From Variovorax beijingensis (lineage in GTDB: Bacteria; Pseudomonadota; Gammaproteobacteria; Burkholderiales; Burkholderiaceae_C): 64,000 nt of DNA. Location of the stretch: contig NZ_VIVL01000006.1 in NCBI RefSeq assembly GCF_007828835.1, forward strand, positions 1 through 64,000, written 5' to 3'. Below, one piece after another: positions 56,973-64,000 of this stretch (position 1 is the stretch's first letter; each line of letters opens with the position of its first letter). The position numbers and the translations under genes are program-made. The notes beneath the pieces are model-generated. The model ran no database searches, had not been told where the DNA came from, and was given only the letters and a program-made list of their open reading frames with translations.

Positions 56973-58724
56973 ATGTCATTTTCAAGAATCGGGCCCACGC
57001 CGGGGCGGGACGTGGGCGTGCCGGCGTCCGGCGCTTCCTTCCTGGCGCCCGCACGTGCGCTCTGGGCGCACATCGACCTCTGGCTGGCGCGGCCACGCTC
57101 GGCGCAGAGCGTGGTCGTCTGGCTCGCCATCTACCTTGCCCTGGCCGCCAACTGGCCGCTCTGGAACGAACTGGCGCGCATCGGCGGCGCACCCAGCACC
57201 TACCTGCCCACGAGCGCCGCCATGGCGGTGCTCATGGTGTGCGCCACGGTCGCGCTGCTGTCCTTCACGGCCTGGTCGCGCTGGATGAAGCCCTTGTGGT
57301 TCGCGGTGGTGCTGCTGGCCGCGTTCGTGCAGCACTACATGCTCGAGTACCGCGTGGTGATGGACCCGACCATGATCGCCAATGTGCTGCAGACCGACCC
57401 GAACGAGGCGCGCGACCTCATGAGCTGGCGCATGGCCTACCACGTGCTGCTGGTGGCGCTGCTGCCGGCGCTGGCGCTCTGGCGCGCGCGCATCGTGCCG
57501 ATGCGCTTCGTCTCCAAGCTCTGGCGCAACGCGGCGCTGCTGCTGCTTTCGGTGGTGGTGGCGCTGGTGGCTGCGGTCTCGATGAACCGGCAGCTCGCGC
57601 CGCTGATGCGCAACAACGTCCACCTGCGCTACATGATGAACCCGGTCGCGAGCCTCTACTCGGCCGGCTCGGTGGTCATCAGGCCGATGTTCAAGCGCAG
57701 CCGCAAGCTGATTCCCATCACGGCCGGAACGGCGCTGGGCGCGAGCTACGCGGGCCAGGCGCGGCCGCCGATGTTCGTGCTGGTGGTGGGCGAGACGGCG
57801 CGGGCCGACCACTTCGGCCTCAACGGCTATGCACGCAACACCACGCCCGAGCTGGCGGCGCGCGGTGTACTGAGCTATCGCGACGTGCATTCGTGCGGCA
57901 CCAACACGCTCGCCTCGGTGCCGTGCATGTTCTCGCCGCTCGGCAAGCAGGGCTACGAGTCGCGCAGCGACGACTACGAGAACCTGGTCGACGTGCTGCA
58001 GGCCGCCGGACTGGCGGTGCTGTGGCTGGACAACCAGGCCGGCTGCAAGGACGTGTGCACGCGCATTCCCAATGCCTCGGCTTTCGACAGCCTTTCGCCC
58101 GCGCAGAAGAGCGCGCTGTGCGACGGCGAGGAATGCCTGGACGACGTCATGCTCAAAGGCCTGGACGCGCGCATTGCCGCGCTGCCCGCCGAGCGCCGCG
58201 CGAAGGGCGTGGTGCTGGTCATGCACCAGATGGGCAGCCACGGGCCGGCCTACTACAAGCGCTCGGCGCCGGAGGTCAAGCGCTACCTGCCCGAGTGCAA
58301 GACCAATGCGCTGGCCGAGTGCGGCCACGCGGAGCTGCAGAACGTCTACGACAACTCGATCGCGCAGACCGACCATTTCCTGGGCCAGACCATCGACTGG
58401 CTCAAGGCGCAGTCGAGCCAGTACGACCCGGCCTTGCTCTACGTGAGCGACCATGGCGAGTCGCTCGGCGAATACGGCCTGTTCCTGCATGGCGTGCCCT
58501 ACAGCTTCGCACCCGAGGCGCAGAAGCACGTGCCGATGGTCACCTGGTTCGGTGCCGGCATGAGCGAGCGCCGCAAGCTGTCGCGCGCGTGCATGGAGGC
58601 GGGGCTCGACACGCCGCTCACGCACGACAACCTCTACCACACGGTGCTGGGGCTGATGGACGTGAGCAACCCCACCTACAAGCCCGCGCTGGACGCGCTC
58701 GCGTCCTGCCGGGGCAAGGCCTGA
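56973..58724 (+). CDS. eptA: Phosphoethanolamine-lipid A transferase
   Basis: A 583-residue inner-membrane enzyme that moves phosphoethanolamine from phosphatidylethanolamine to lipid A, lowering negative charge and polymyxin binding. There are five N-terminal membrane segments (to about 225), then a periplasmic sulfatase-fold domain: metal ligand Glu in VVGETARADHFGLNGYARNT, the nucleophile Thr in HSCGTNTLASVPCMFSPLG, MHQMGSHGPAYYKR and the metal-binding DH in LYVSDHGESLGEYG. Length fits EptA/MCR-type proteins (about 540-580). It follows the two PAP2 genes and a repeat array. Confidence 0.92.
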   Translation: MSFSRIGPTPGRDVGVPASGASFLAPARALWAHIDLWLARPRSAQSVVVWLAIYLALAANWPLWNELARIGGAPSTYLPTSAAMAVLMVCATVALLSFTAWSRWMKPLWFAVVLLAAFVQHYMLEYRVVMDPTMIANVLQTDPNEARDLMSWRMAYHVLLVALLPALALWRARIVPMRFVSKLWRNAALLLLSVVVALVAAVSMNRQLAPLMRNNVHLRYMMNPVASLYSAGSVVIRPMFKRSRKLIPITAGTALGASYAGQARPPMFVLVVGETARADHFGLNGYARNTTPELAARGVLSYRDVHSCGTNTLASVPCMFSPLGKQGYESRSDDYENLVDVLQAAGLAVLWLDNQAGCKDVCTRIPNASAFDSLSPAQKSALCDGEECLDDVMLKGLDARIAALPAERRAKGVVLVMHQMGSHGPAYYKRSAPEVKRYLPECKTNALAECGHAELQNVYDNSIAQTDHFLGQTIDWLKAQSSQYDPALLYVSDHGESLGEYGLFLHGVPYSFAPEAQKHVPMVTWFGAGMSERRKLSRACMEAGLDTPLTHDNLYHTVLGLMDVSNPTYKPALDALASCRGKA

Positions 58725-58736
58725 CCCCCGCGCGGT

Positions 58737-59318
58737 CTATTTCTTCTCGCGCGGCAGCCGCCCCATCAGGAAGAACTCGGTGTTCGGCTGCATGCCGCTG
58801 AAGCTCGCGAGGCGGTTGCTCAGGCCGAAGAAGGCGGTGATGGCGGCGATGTCCCAGATGTCCTCGTCGTCGAAGCCGTGGGCGTGTAGTGCGGTGAAAT
58901 CCGCGTCCTCGACTTCGTGCGAGCGTTCGCAGACCTTCATCGCAAAGTCGAGCATGGCGCGCTGGCGCGGCGTGATGTCGGCCTTGCGGTAGTTCACCGC
59001 CACCTGGTCGGCCACCAGCGGCTTCTTCTCGTAGATGCGCAGCAGCGCACCGTGCGCCACCACGCAGTAGAGGCACCGGTTGGCCGCGCTGGTGGTACTG
59101 ACGATCATCTCGCGGTCGCCCTTGGTGAGCGAACCTTCCTCCTTCAGCATCAGCGCGTCGTGGTAGGCGAAGAAGGCGCGCCACTCGGCCGGGCGGCGCG
59201 CCAGCGCGAGGAACACGTTGGGCACGAAGCCGGCCTTTTCCTGCACTGCGAGGATCGCGGTGCGGATGTCTTCCGGCAGGTCTTTCAGCTCGGCGAGGGG
59301 GTAGCGGTCTGTGGCCAT
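58737..59318 (-). CDS. Peroxidase-related AhpD-family protein
   Basis: A 193-residue protein of the carboxymuconolactone decarboxylase/AhpD fold (uncharacterised peroxidase-related group). The redox pair is in AANRCLYCVVAHGALLRIYE (C-x-x-C with the proton-relay His), preceded by SLTKGDREMIVSTTSAAN. It has VFLALARRPAEWRAFFAYHD near the N-terminus and FGLSNRLASFSGMQPNTEFF at the end. It is cytoplasmic. It is convergent with eptA, with only 12 bases between stops, and is unlikely to belong to the lipid A module. Confidence 0.82.
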   Translation of the reverse strand: MATDRYPLAELKDLPEDIRTAILAVQEKAGFVPNVFLALARRPAEWRAFFAYHDALMLKEEGSLTKGDREMIVSTTSAANRCLYCVVAHGALLRIYEKKPLVADQVAVNYRKADITPRQRAMLDFAMKVCERSHEVEDADFTALHAHGFDDEDIWDIAAITAFFGLSNRLASFSGMQPNTEFFLMGRLPREKK

Positions 59319-59412
59319 GTCGTCTCCGGTGCGGGTTGTCTCGATGGGCCATCATAGTTTTTACTACGATGACGTATGACCCGCGGCCCACGCGACTGGC
59401 GCAGCCAATGCC

Positions 59413-59505
59413 AGGAACACCGCGGAACCGGCTTCGCCGGGCCGCTGGTGTTGCCCCCGGTGAGGGGGAGGGAGAAGCGACACGAAGTGCGCGAAGCCTG
59501 GGGAT
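59413..59505. repeat. Comamonadaceae-type intergenic palindrome
   Basis: AACACCGCGGAACCGGC-TTC-GCCGGGCCGCTGGTGTT (two arms at 59416-59432 and 59436-59452) forms a long stem, followed by a small CCCCC/GGGGG hairpin and a GAAGCGACACGAAGTGCGCG stretch. The shape is that of a dispersed element often seen in Variovorax and Acidovorax intergenes (from memory). It lies in the 192-base gap after the HAD gene. No gene is seen. Confidence 0.6.
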
Positions 59506-59510
59506 GAGCC

Positions 59511-60770
59511 TTATTTCAGTGCCTTGCCCTGGGTTGCGCCGAGCGGCGTGTGCAGCTGTGAAGCCACCCACTGGCCGGTGTTGTCGTCGCGGCCCTGCAG
59601 CAGGTAGCGCGTGTCGGGCTTGCCGTAGTTCTGCACCGCCATGGCCGAGAACTTGCCGATGTCGGTCTTGGGGTCGCGCAGGCGGTTCACGATCAGCACC
59701 TTCTTCGTGTCGGCGAAGTCGGCCATCATGTTCTGGTCGCCCTCGCTGTCGCCGGCAATGAAGCTCGGGCCGTAGCCGTACTTGCTGACCAGGAAGCGCT
59801 GGATGTTCTTGGTCTTGCCGGGGCCCTGGGTCTGGTCGTAGCCGTGGCGGTACTCGGGCTGGATCACGCCGTTGGCGTCGCGCTCCAGCTCCATTGCCAG
59901 CACGCGCTCGGGCGGGTTGTTGTAGCCGAAGGCGGGGTTCGAGGAAATCTCCTTGATCACGTCGACGAAGGAGGCCGAGCACACCCACACGTCGAAGCCT
60001 GCGTTGCGGAACGCGGCATACAGCTCCTGCATCTCGGGCTGCAGCCGCAGGCCGTTCTTCCAGCTGACCGAGACCACGCCGGCCTGGCCCGGCAGCGCGG
60101 CCGGCGAGGTCCATTTCACCTTGGCCACGGGCTCCTTCAGCTGCCAGGCCACGGTGGCGGCCGTGAGCTTGCGCACCTGGGCTTCGGTCATGCCGGCGAA
60201 GAGGTAGGTGACCCAGGGGTAGGCGGTGTCGTGGTCGAAGGTGTCGCCGATGGCTTCATAGAGAAAGCGCACCTTGGTGGTGAAGGCGATGTAGTGCGGG
60301 CTCAGCTTCACCGCGGCCAGCGGCTGGCTGCCCTTGAGGCCGCTGTAGTTCTGGTAGAGCCAGGTGTAGCTGGCCACGATGTCGGGCACCACGCGGTCGA
60401 TGTTGACCGGCTGGCCGGCCGCATTGTTGTAGGCGGGAAGAAAGTCCTTCTTCGGGATGTTCTTGCGCAGCGCCACCTCGAGCTGCGCCGGCGTGGCGCC
60501 GAAGACCAGGTTCTCGAGCTGGTAGATCAGCGAGGCTTCCTCGATGTCGAGGAACACGCTGGTGTTGTCCCAGTCGAAAACCACATAGGGCGGCCTGGCC
60601 GCGTTGTAGCCCGGGCTCGACTTGCCGAGGCTGGCGATCAGGCCTTCGATCTGCGCCCGGTTGAAGGCGTCCCAGTGGCCGGTGTTCAGGCGCTGGGAAG
60701 GCACGCTGGCGCAGCCGGTGGCGACGAGCGCCGCGGCCAGGGGGGTGAGAAGGACGAGTCGGCGTTGCAT
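59511..60770 (-). CDS. HAD-family phosphatase lipoprotein, phosphorylcholine phosphatase-like
   Basis: A 419-residue exported HAD phosphatase. The leader has a lipobox (ALVATGCASV), so it is anchored in the envelope. Motif I is YVVFDWDNTSVFLDIE, motif II the Ser of VWVCSASFVDVIKEISS, and motif III FIAGDSEGDQNMMADFAD. This resembles the PchP phosphorylcholine phosphatase of Pseudomonas, which also acts on phosphoethanolamine. The eutBC-permease operon on the same strand, whose end is 85 bases upstream, suggests ethanolamine or choline phosphates as substrates (inference). Confidence 0.78.
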   Translation of the reverse strand: MQRRLVLLTPLAAALVATGCASVPSQRLNTGHWDAFNRAQIEGLIASLGKSSPGYNAARPPYVVFDWDNTSVFLDIEEASLIYQLENLVFGATPAQLEVALRKNIPKKDFLPAYNNAAGQPVNIDRVVPDIVASYTWLYQNYSGLKGSQPLAAVKLSPHYIAFTTKVRFLYEAIGDTFDHDTAYPWVTYLFAGMTEAQVRKLTAATVAWQLKEPVAKVKWTSPAALPGQAGVVSVSWKNGLRLQPEMQELYAAFRNAGFDVWVCSASFVDVIKEISSNPAFGYNNPPERVLAMELERDANGVIQPEYRHGYDQTQGPGKTKNIQRFLVSKYGYGPSFIAGDSEGDQNMMADFADTKKVLIVNRLRDPKTDIGKFSAMAVQNYGKPDTRYLLQGRDDNTGQWVASQLHTPLGATQGKALK

Positions 60771-60855
60771 TGTTTTTGACCTTGTACTTGTGCAGGGATG
60801 AACCAGGCCGCGAGCGTACGGAACGCTCGTGACAATTTGGCAAGGGGCTTGGCGC

Positions 60856-61638
60856 TCAGCGCGGCAGCGGTGTCGCCTGGCGTGATTCGAGCACCGCGAG
60901 ATCGCTCTCGTCCTTGAGCCCGACGCCGGTCAGCCCCCGGCGTAACGCCTCACGCATCAGCCATGCCAGCTTGAACGCGGCGGCTTCGCAGGGCAGGCCT
61001 TCGGGGCGCACGTTCGAGATGCAGTTGCGCTCGGCGTCGTGGCGGCCGCGTTTCGGCGAATGGGTCAGGTAGATGCCGAGGCTGTCCGGCGAACTGAGCC
61101 CCGGGCGCTCGCCGATCAGCATCACCGAGAGCGCGGCGCCGAACAGCTCGCCGACCTCGTCGGCCAGCGCCACGCGCGCCTGGGTGGCGATGACCACGGG
61201 AGAGAAGCGCGTCTCGGGCGGCAGCTGCGCGCGCAGCGCGGCCAGCAGCGGCGCGGCATGGCGCGCCACGGCGAGCGAGGAAAGGCCGTCGCCGACGACG
61301 AGGCACACATCGCAATCGCTTGTCGCGGCGGTTCGCAGGCGCTGCGCATCCGCGGGGTCGAGCTGGCGGCCGAGGTCGGGGCGGCGCAGGTAGGTGGTGC
61401 GGTCTTCGGCGCGGCTGCGTGCCCGCATCACCTGCCAATGCTGTTGTTGCAGCGTGGCTTCGAGTGCATCGACGTCGAGCGCCGCATGGATCGCATCGCG
61501 CGCCATCGCATGGGCCCAGCCGAAGCGCAGCGTCTCGTCGGTCGGCATGCCGGCGCCGGCGCGGCCCAGCGCGAGGCGCGCGGGGGTGGCCGAACGCCAT
61601 TGCGCCCAGGGATTCGGCGTGACGGCGTCCTTGCTCAT
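60856..61638 (-). CDS. eutC: Ethanolamine ammonia-lyase, small subunit
   Basis: A 260-residue small subunit of the B12-dependent lyase that splits ethanolamine to acetaldehyde and ammonia. Family text: LRFGWAHAMARDAIHAALDV, TYLRRPDLGRQLDPADAQR, CDVCLVVGDGLSSLAVARHA and GERPGLSSPDSLGIYLTHSP, which forms part of the adenosylcobalamin site. ATG 61636-61638 overlaps the eutB stop by three bases. No eut shell-protein genes are nearby, so this is the cytosolic, non-microcompartment version. Confidence 0.94.
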   Translation of the reverse strand: MSKDAVTPNPWAQWRSATPARLALGRAGAGMPTDETLRFGWAHAMARDAIHAALDVDALEATLQQQHWQVMRARSRAEDRTTYLRRPDLGRQLDPADAQRLRTAATSDCDVCLVVGDGLSSLAVARHAAPLLAALRAQLPPETRFSPVVIATQARVALADEVGELFGAALSVMLIGERPGLSSPDSLGIYLTHSPKRGRHDAERNCISNVRPEGLPCEAAAFKLAWLMREALRRGLTGVGLKDESDLAVLESRQATPLPR

Positions 61639-63029
61639 GGCGCGAGCGCGGCGAGCCCGCTCATGTCCGCCAGCAGGCGGTTGGCCGAAGGCGGCGCGAG
61701 TTGTCCCGCGGCATCGGTGATCTGCATGCGCTGCAGCCAGGCCTCGAACTCAGGGGCACGCTTCAGGCCCAGCGTCTGGCGCAGGAACAGCGCGTCGTGG
61801 AACGAGGTGCTCTGGTAGTTGAGCATCACGTCGTCGGCGCCCGGAATGCCCATGATGAAGTTGATGCCCGCGGTGCCCAGCAGCACCAGCAGGTTGTCCA
61901 TGTCGTCCTGGTCGGCCTCGGCATGGTTGGTGTAGCAGATGTCGCAGCCGATGGGCAGGCCCAGCAGCTTGCCGCAGCAATGGTCTTCGAGGCCGGCGCG
62001 GATGATCTGCTTGCCGTCGTACAGGTATTCAGGCCCGATGAAGCCGACCACCGTGTTGATGAGCAGCGGCTTGTAGCGCCGCGCCAGCGCATAGGCGCGC
62101 ACCTCGCAGGTCTGCTGGTCGACGCCGAAGTTGGCATTGGCCGACAGCGCGCTGCCCTGGCCGGTCTCGAAATACATCACGTTGTTGCCGACCGTGCCCC
62201 GGTTCAGTGCCAGTGCCGCGGCATAGGCTTCGTCCAGCAGCTCGGGCGTCACGCCGAAGGACAGGTTCGCCTTCTCGGTGCCCGCGATCGACTGGAACAC
62301 CAGGTCCACCGGCGCGCCGGCCTCCGCGAGCTTGAGCGTGTTGGTCACGTGCGTGAGCACACAGCTCTGGGTGGGGATCTCGAAGCGCTGGATCACCTCG
62401 TCGAGCATGTGCAGCAGGCGGCCGAGCACCTGCATGCTGTCGGACACCGGGTTGAGGCCGATCACCGCGTCGCCCGCGCCGTAGAGCAGCCCGTCGAGCG
62501 TGGAGGCCGCCACGCCGCGCAGATCGTCGGTCGGGTGGTTGGGCTGCAGGCGCACGGCCAGGTGGCCGGGCAGGCCGATGGTGTCGCGGAAGCGCGTGAC
62601 CACGCTGCATTTTTTGGCGACCGACACCAGGTCCTGGTTGCGCATGAGCTTGGACACGGCTGCCACCATCTCGGGCGTGAGGCCCGGTGCCAGTGCCGTC
62701 AGCGCGTCGGTGGTGGCCTGCTCCGAAAGCAGCCAGTTGCGGAAGTCGCCGACCGTGAGGTGGGCCACCGGCGCAAAGGCCTGCGCATCATGGGTGTCGA
62801 TGATGAGACGCGTGATGTTGTCGCTCTCGTAGGGAATCAGCGCTTCGCTCAGGAACTGCCTGAGCGGCGTTTCGGCCAGCACGTGGCGCGCCGCCATGCG
62901 CTGCTGCGCGGTGGCCGCGCCGATTTCCGCCAGGTAGTCGCCCGAGCGCGCCGGGCTGGCCACGGCCATGACCTGCTTCAGGTCGTCGAAGGCGAAGACC
63001 TGGCCGGCGATGGTGGTGCGGTAGCGCAT
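61635..63029 (-). CDS. eutB: Ethanolamine ammonia-lyase, large subunit
   Basis: A 464-residue large subunit with the TIM-barrel active site. RYRTTIAGQVFAFDDLKQVM at the N-terminus, AVRLQPNHPTDDLRGVAAST, VIGLNPVSDSMQVLGRLLHM, TGQGSALSANANFGVDQQTC and LPIGCDICYTNHAEADQDDM are all classic EutB phrases. ATG 63027-63029 is preceded by AAGGAAAG. It lies 13 bases after the permease stop and overlaps eutC. No cobalamin riboswitch is visible within the window, but the operon start lies beyond it. Confidence 0.95.
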   Translation of the reverse strand: MRYRTTIAGQVFAFDDLKQVMAVASPARSGDYLAEIGAATAQQRMAARHVLAETPLRQFLSEALIPYESDNITRLIIDTHDAQAFAPVAHLTVGDFRNWLLSEQATTDALTALAPGLTPEMVAAVSKLMRNQDLVSVAKKCSVVTRFRDTIGLPGHLAVRLQPNHPTDDLRGVAASTLDGLLYGAGDAVIGLNPVSDSMQVLGRLLHMLDEVIQRFEIPTQSCVLTHVTNTLKLAEAGAPVDLVFQSIAGTEKANLSFGVTPELLDEAYAAALALNRGTVGNNVMYFETGQGSALSANANFGVDQQTCEVRAYALARRYKPLLINTVVGFIGPEYLYDGKQIIRAGLEDHCCGKLLGLPIGCDICYTNHAEADQDDMDNLLVLLGTAGINFIMGIPGADDVMLNYQSTSFHDALFLRQTLGLKRAPEFEAWLQRMQITDAAGQLAPPSANRLLADMSGLAALAP

Positions 63030-63042
63030 CTTTCCTTCCTCT

Positions 63043-64000
63043 TCACAGAGTGCGCGTTGAGGAAAGCATCTCGTCGGGCGCCGCCGCCTTGCGCTGCGCC
63101 GAGGTCAGCAGGAAGTAGCCGTAGGCCAGGGCCATCAGCACCACGAACAGCAGCGTGAGCATGGCGTTGAACCAGACCATGGCACCCAGGCAGACCACCC
63201 CGAGCCCGAGCGCAATCGCCGGAAACACCGGATAGAAGGGCGCGCGGTAGGCGCGCAGCAGGCCGGGCTCGCTGCGGCGCAGCTTGAAGAGCGCGGCCAT
63301 CGAGATCAGGTACATCACGATGGCGCCGAGCACGGCCATGGTCACGATGTTGGCCGTGAGCGTCTGGCCGCCGAACTGCACCCACTCGTCGCTGAAGATG
63401 GCGACCACGCCGATCACGCCGCCCGCCAGCAGCGCGCGGTGCGGCGTGTCGAAGCGCGGGCTCAGGCCCGCGAAGTAGCGCGGCAGGTAGCCCGCGCGCG
63501 CCAGCGCGAAGATCTGGCGCGAATAGCCCATGATGATTCCGTGGAACGAGGCGATCAGGCCGAAGAGGCCGATCCACACCAGCATGTGCAGCCAGCCGCT
63601 GTTGTCGCCCACCACCGCCTTCATGGCCTGCGGCAGTGGGTCGTTGATGTTGGCGAGCTTGCGCCAGTCGCCCACGCCGCCGGCGAAGATCATCACGCCG
63701 AAGGCCAGCACCACCAGCGTGACGATGCCCGTGGTGTAGGCGATGGGAATGGTGCGGTGCGGATCGCGCGCTTCCTCGGCGGCCATGGCCGCGCCCTCGA
63801 TGGCCAGGAAGAACCAGATCGCGAACGGTATCGACGCGAAGATGCCCGAGATGGCCGCGCCGTTGAGCACGCTGCCGCCGGCCCAGCCGTTGGCAACGAA
63901 GTTGGCCATGGTCCAGCCCGGCGTGACCACGCCCATGAACACCAGCAGCTCGACGATCGCGAGCACCGTCACGAACAGCTCGAAGGCCGCCGCAATGCCG
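63043..64000 (-). CDS. Ethanolamine permease, APC family, 5' end outside window
   Basis: The C-terminal part of an APC-superfamily carrier, at least 319 residues, continuing past 64000. Coding is already open at the window edge (GIAAAFELFVTVLAIVELLV). Phrases typical of the ethanolamine permease (Eat/EutP) group are WFFLAIEGAAMAAEEARDPH, then RTIPIAYTTGIVTLVVLAFG and IASFHGIIMGYSRQIFALAR. About eight membrane segments are visible. It imports ethanolamine for the lyase encoded directly downstream (13 bases). Confidence 0.88.
   Translation of the reverse strand, partial: GIAAAFELFVTVLAIVELLVFMGVVTPGWTMANFVANGWAGGSVLNGAAISGIFASIPFAIWFFLAIEGAAMAAEEARDPHRTIPIAYTTGIVTLVVLAFGVMIFAGGVGDWRKLANINDPLPQAMKAVVGDNSGWLHMLVWIGLFGLIASFHGIIMGYSRQIFALARAGYLPRYFAGLSPRFDTPHRALLAGGVIGVVAIFSDEWVQFGGQTLTANIVTMAVLGAIVMYLISMAALFKLRRSEPGLLRAYRAPFYPVFPAIALGLGVVCLGAMVWFNAMLTLLFVVLMALAYGYFLLTSAQRKAAAPDEMLSSTRTL

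Noticed and set aside
63030..64000. Cobalamin riboswitch for the eutBC operon
   Set aside because: Only 13 bases separate the permease gene and eutB, and the operon start is outside the window; no B12-box was seen.

Overview
The window is GC-rich and densely coded. Its gene content is that of a versatile soil or plant-associated betaproteobacterium: TRAP and Bug-type solute receptors, a protocatechuate branch, glycine cleavage under a tandem riboswitch, and Comamonadaceae-style intergenic palindromes. Variovorax or a close relative is my best inference. No rRNA, tRNA, IS element or CRISPR array was seen.

Region 1 (1-3.4 kb) is the broken end of a type VI secretion vgrG island. It holds a VgrG remnant with an internal deletion, a DUF2515-like gene, an AT-richer secreted unknown and a pentapeptide-repeat gene. 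Each appears to carry a one-base frame change, three of them at homopolymers or short runs. Region 2 (3.6-7.6 kb) is a fructose-type ABC transporter (frcBCA) with a ROK repressor. Region 3 (7.6-12.4 kb, minus strand) is a TctDE two-component system between two Bug receptors, without TctAB.

Region 4 (12.5-25.4 kb) is the centrepiece: a shikimate/quinate-to-protocatechuate regulon. An IclR regulator is divergent from a shikimate dehydrogenase, a TRAP transporter and a second shikimate dehydrogenase. pcaB, pcaC, a Bcr-type MFS pump, pcaD, a fused quiC (3-dehydroshikimate dehydratase) and a ShiA-like symporter follow. Two near-identical palindromes, in the regulator's promoter and in front of quiC, look like its operators. 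Protocatechuate dioxygenase and the final thiolase and CoA-transferase steps are not in the window.

Region 5 (25.4-33.8 kb) is mixed: a DsbA-family protein, a DUF1800/DUF1501 export pair, a DTW tRNA-modification enzyme, nitronate monooxygenase, an esterase and DUF3014. Region 6 (33.8-38.6 kb, minus) is gcvT-gcvH-gcvP behind a tandem glycine riboswitch. Region 7 (38.6-43.3 kb, minus) is a second TRAP system with a denD-like four-carbon-acid dehydrogenase and a divergent LysR regulator. Region 8 (44.3-50.2 kb) joins a D-glutamate-cyclase-family protein, an MFS carrier and a fused 5-oxoprolinase.

Region 9 (50.4-53.5 kb) has ETF-ubiquinone oxidoreductase, an SDR and a thioesterase. Region 10 (53.5-58.7 kb) is a lipid A remodelling module: a PmrAB-like two-component system, two overlapping PAP2 phosphatases and EptA, with 11-bp-period TTCAG repeats in both promoters. 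Region 11 (58.7 kb to the end, minus) has an AhpD-like enzyme, a HAD lipoprotein phosphatase and eutBC with an APC permease that runs off the window.
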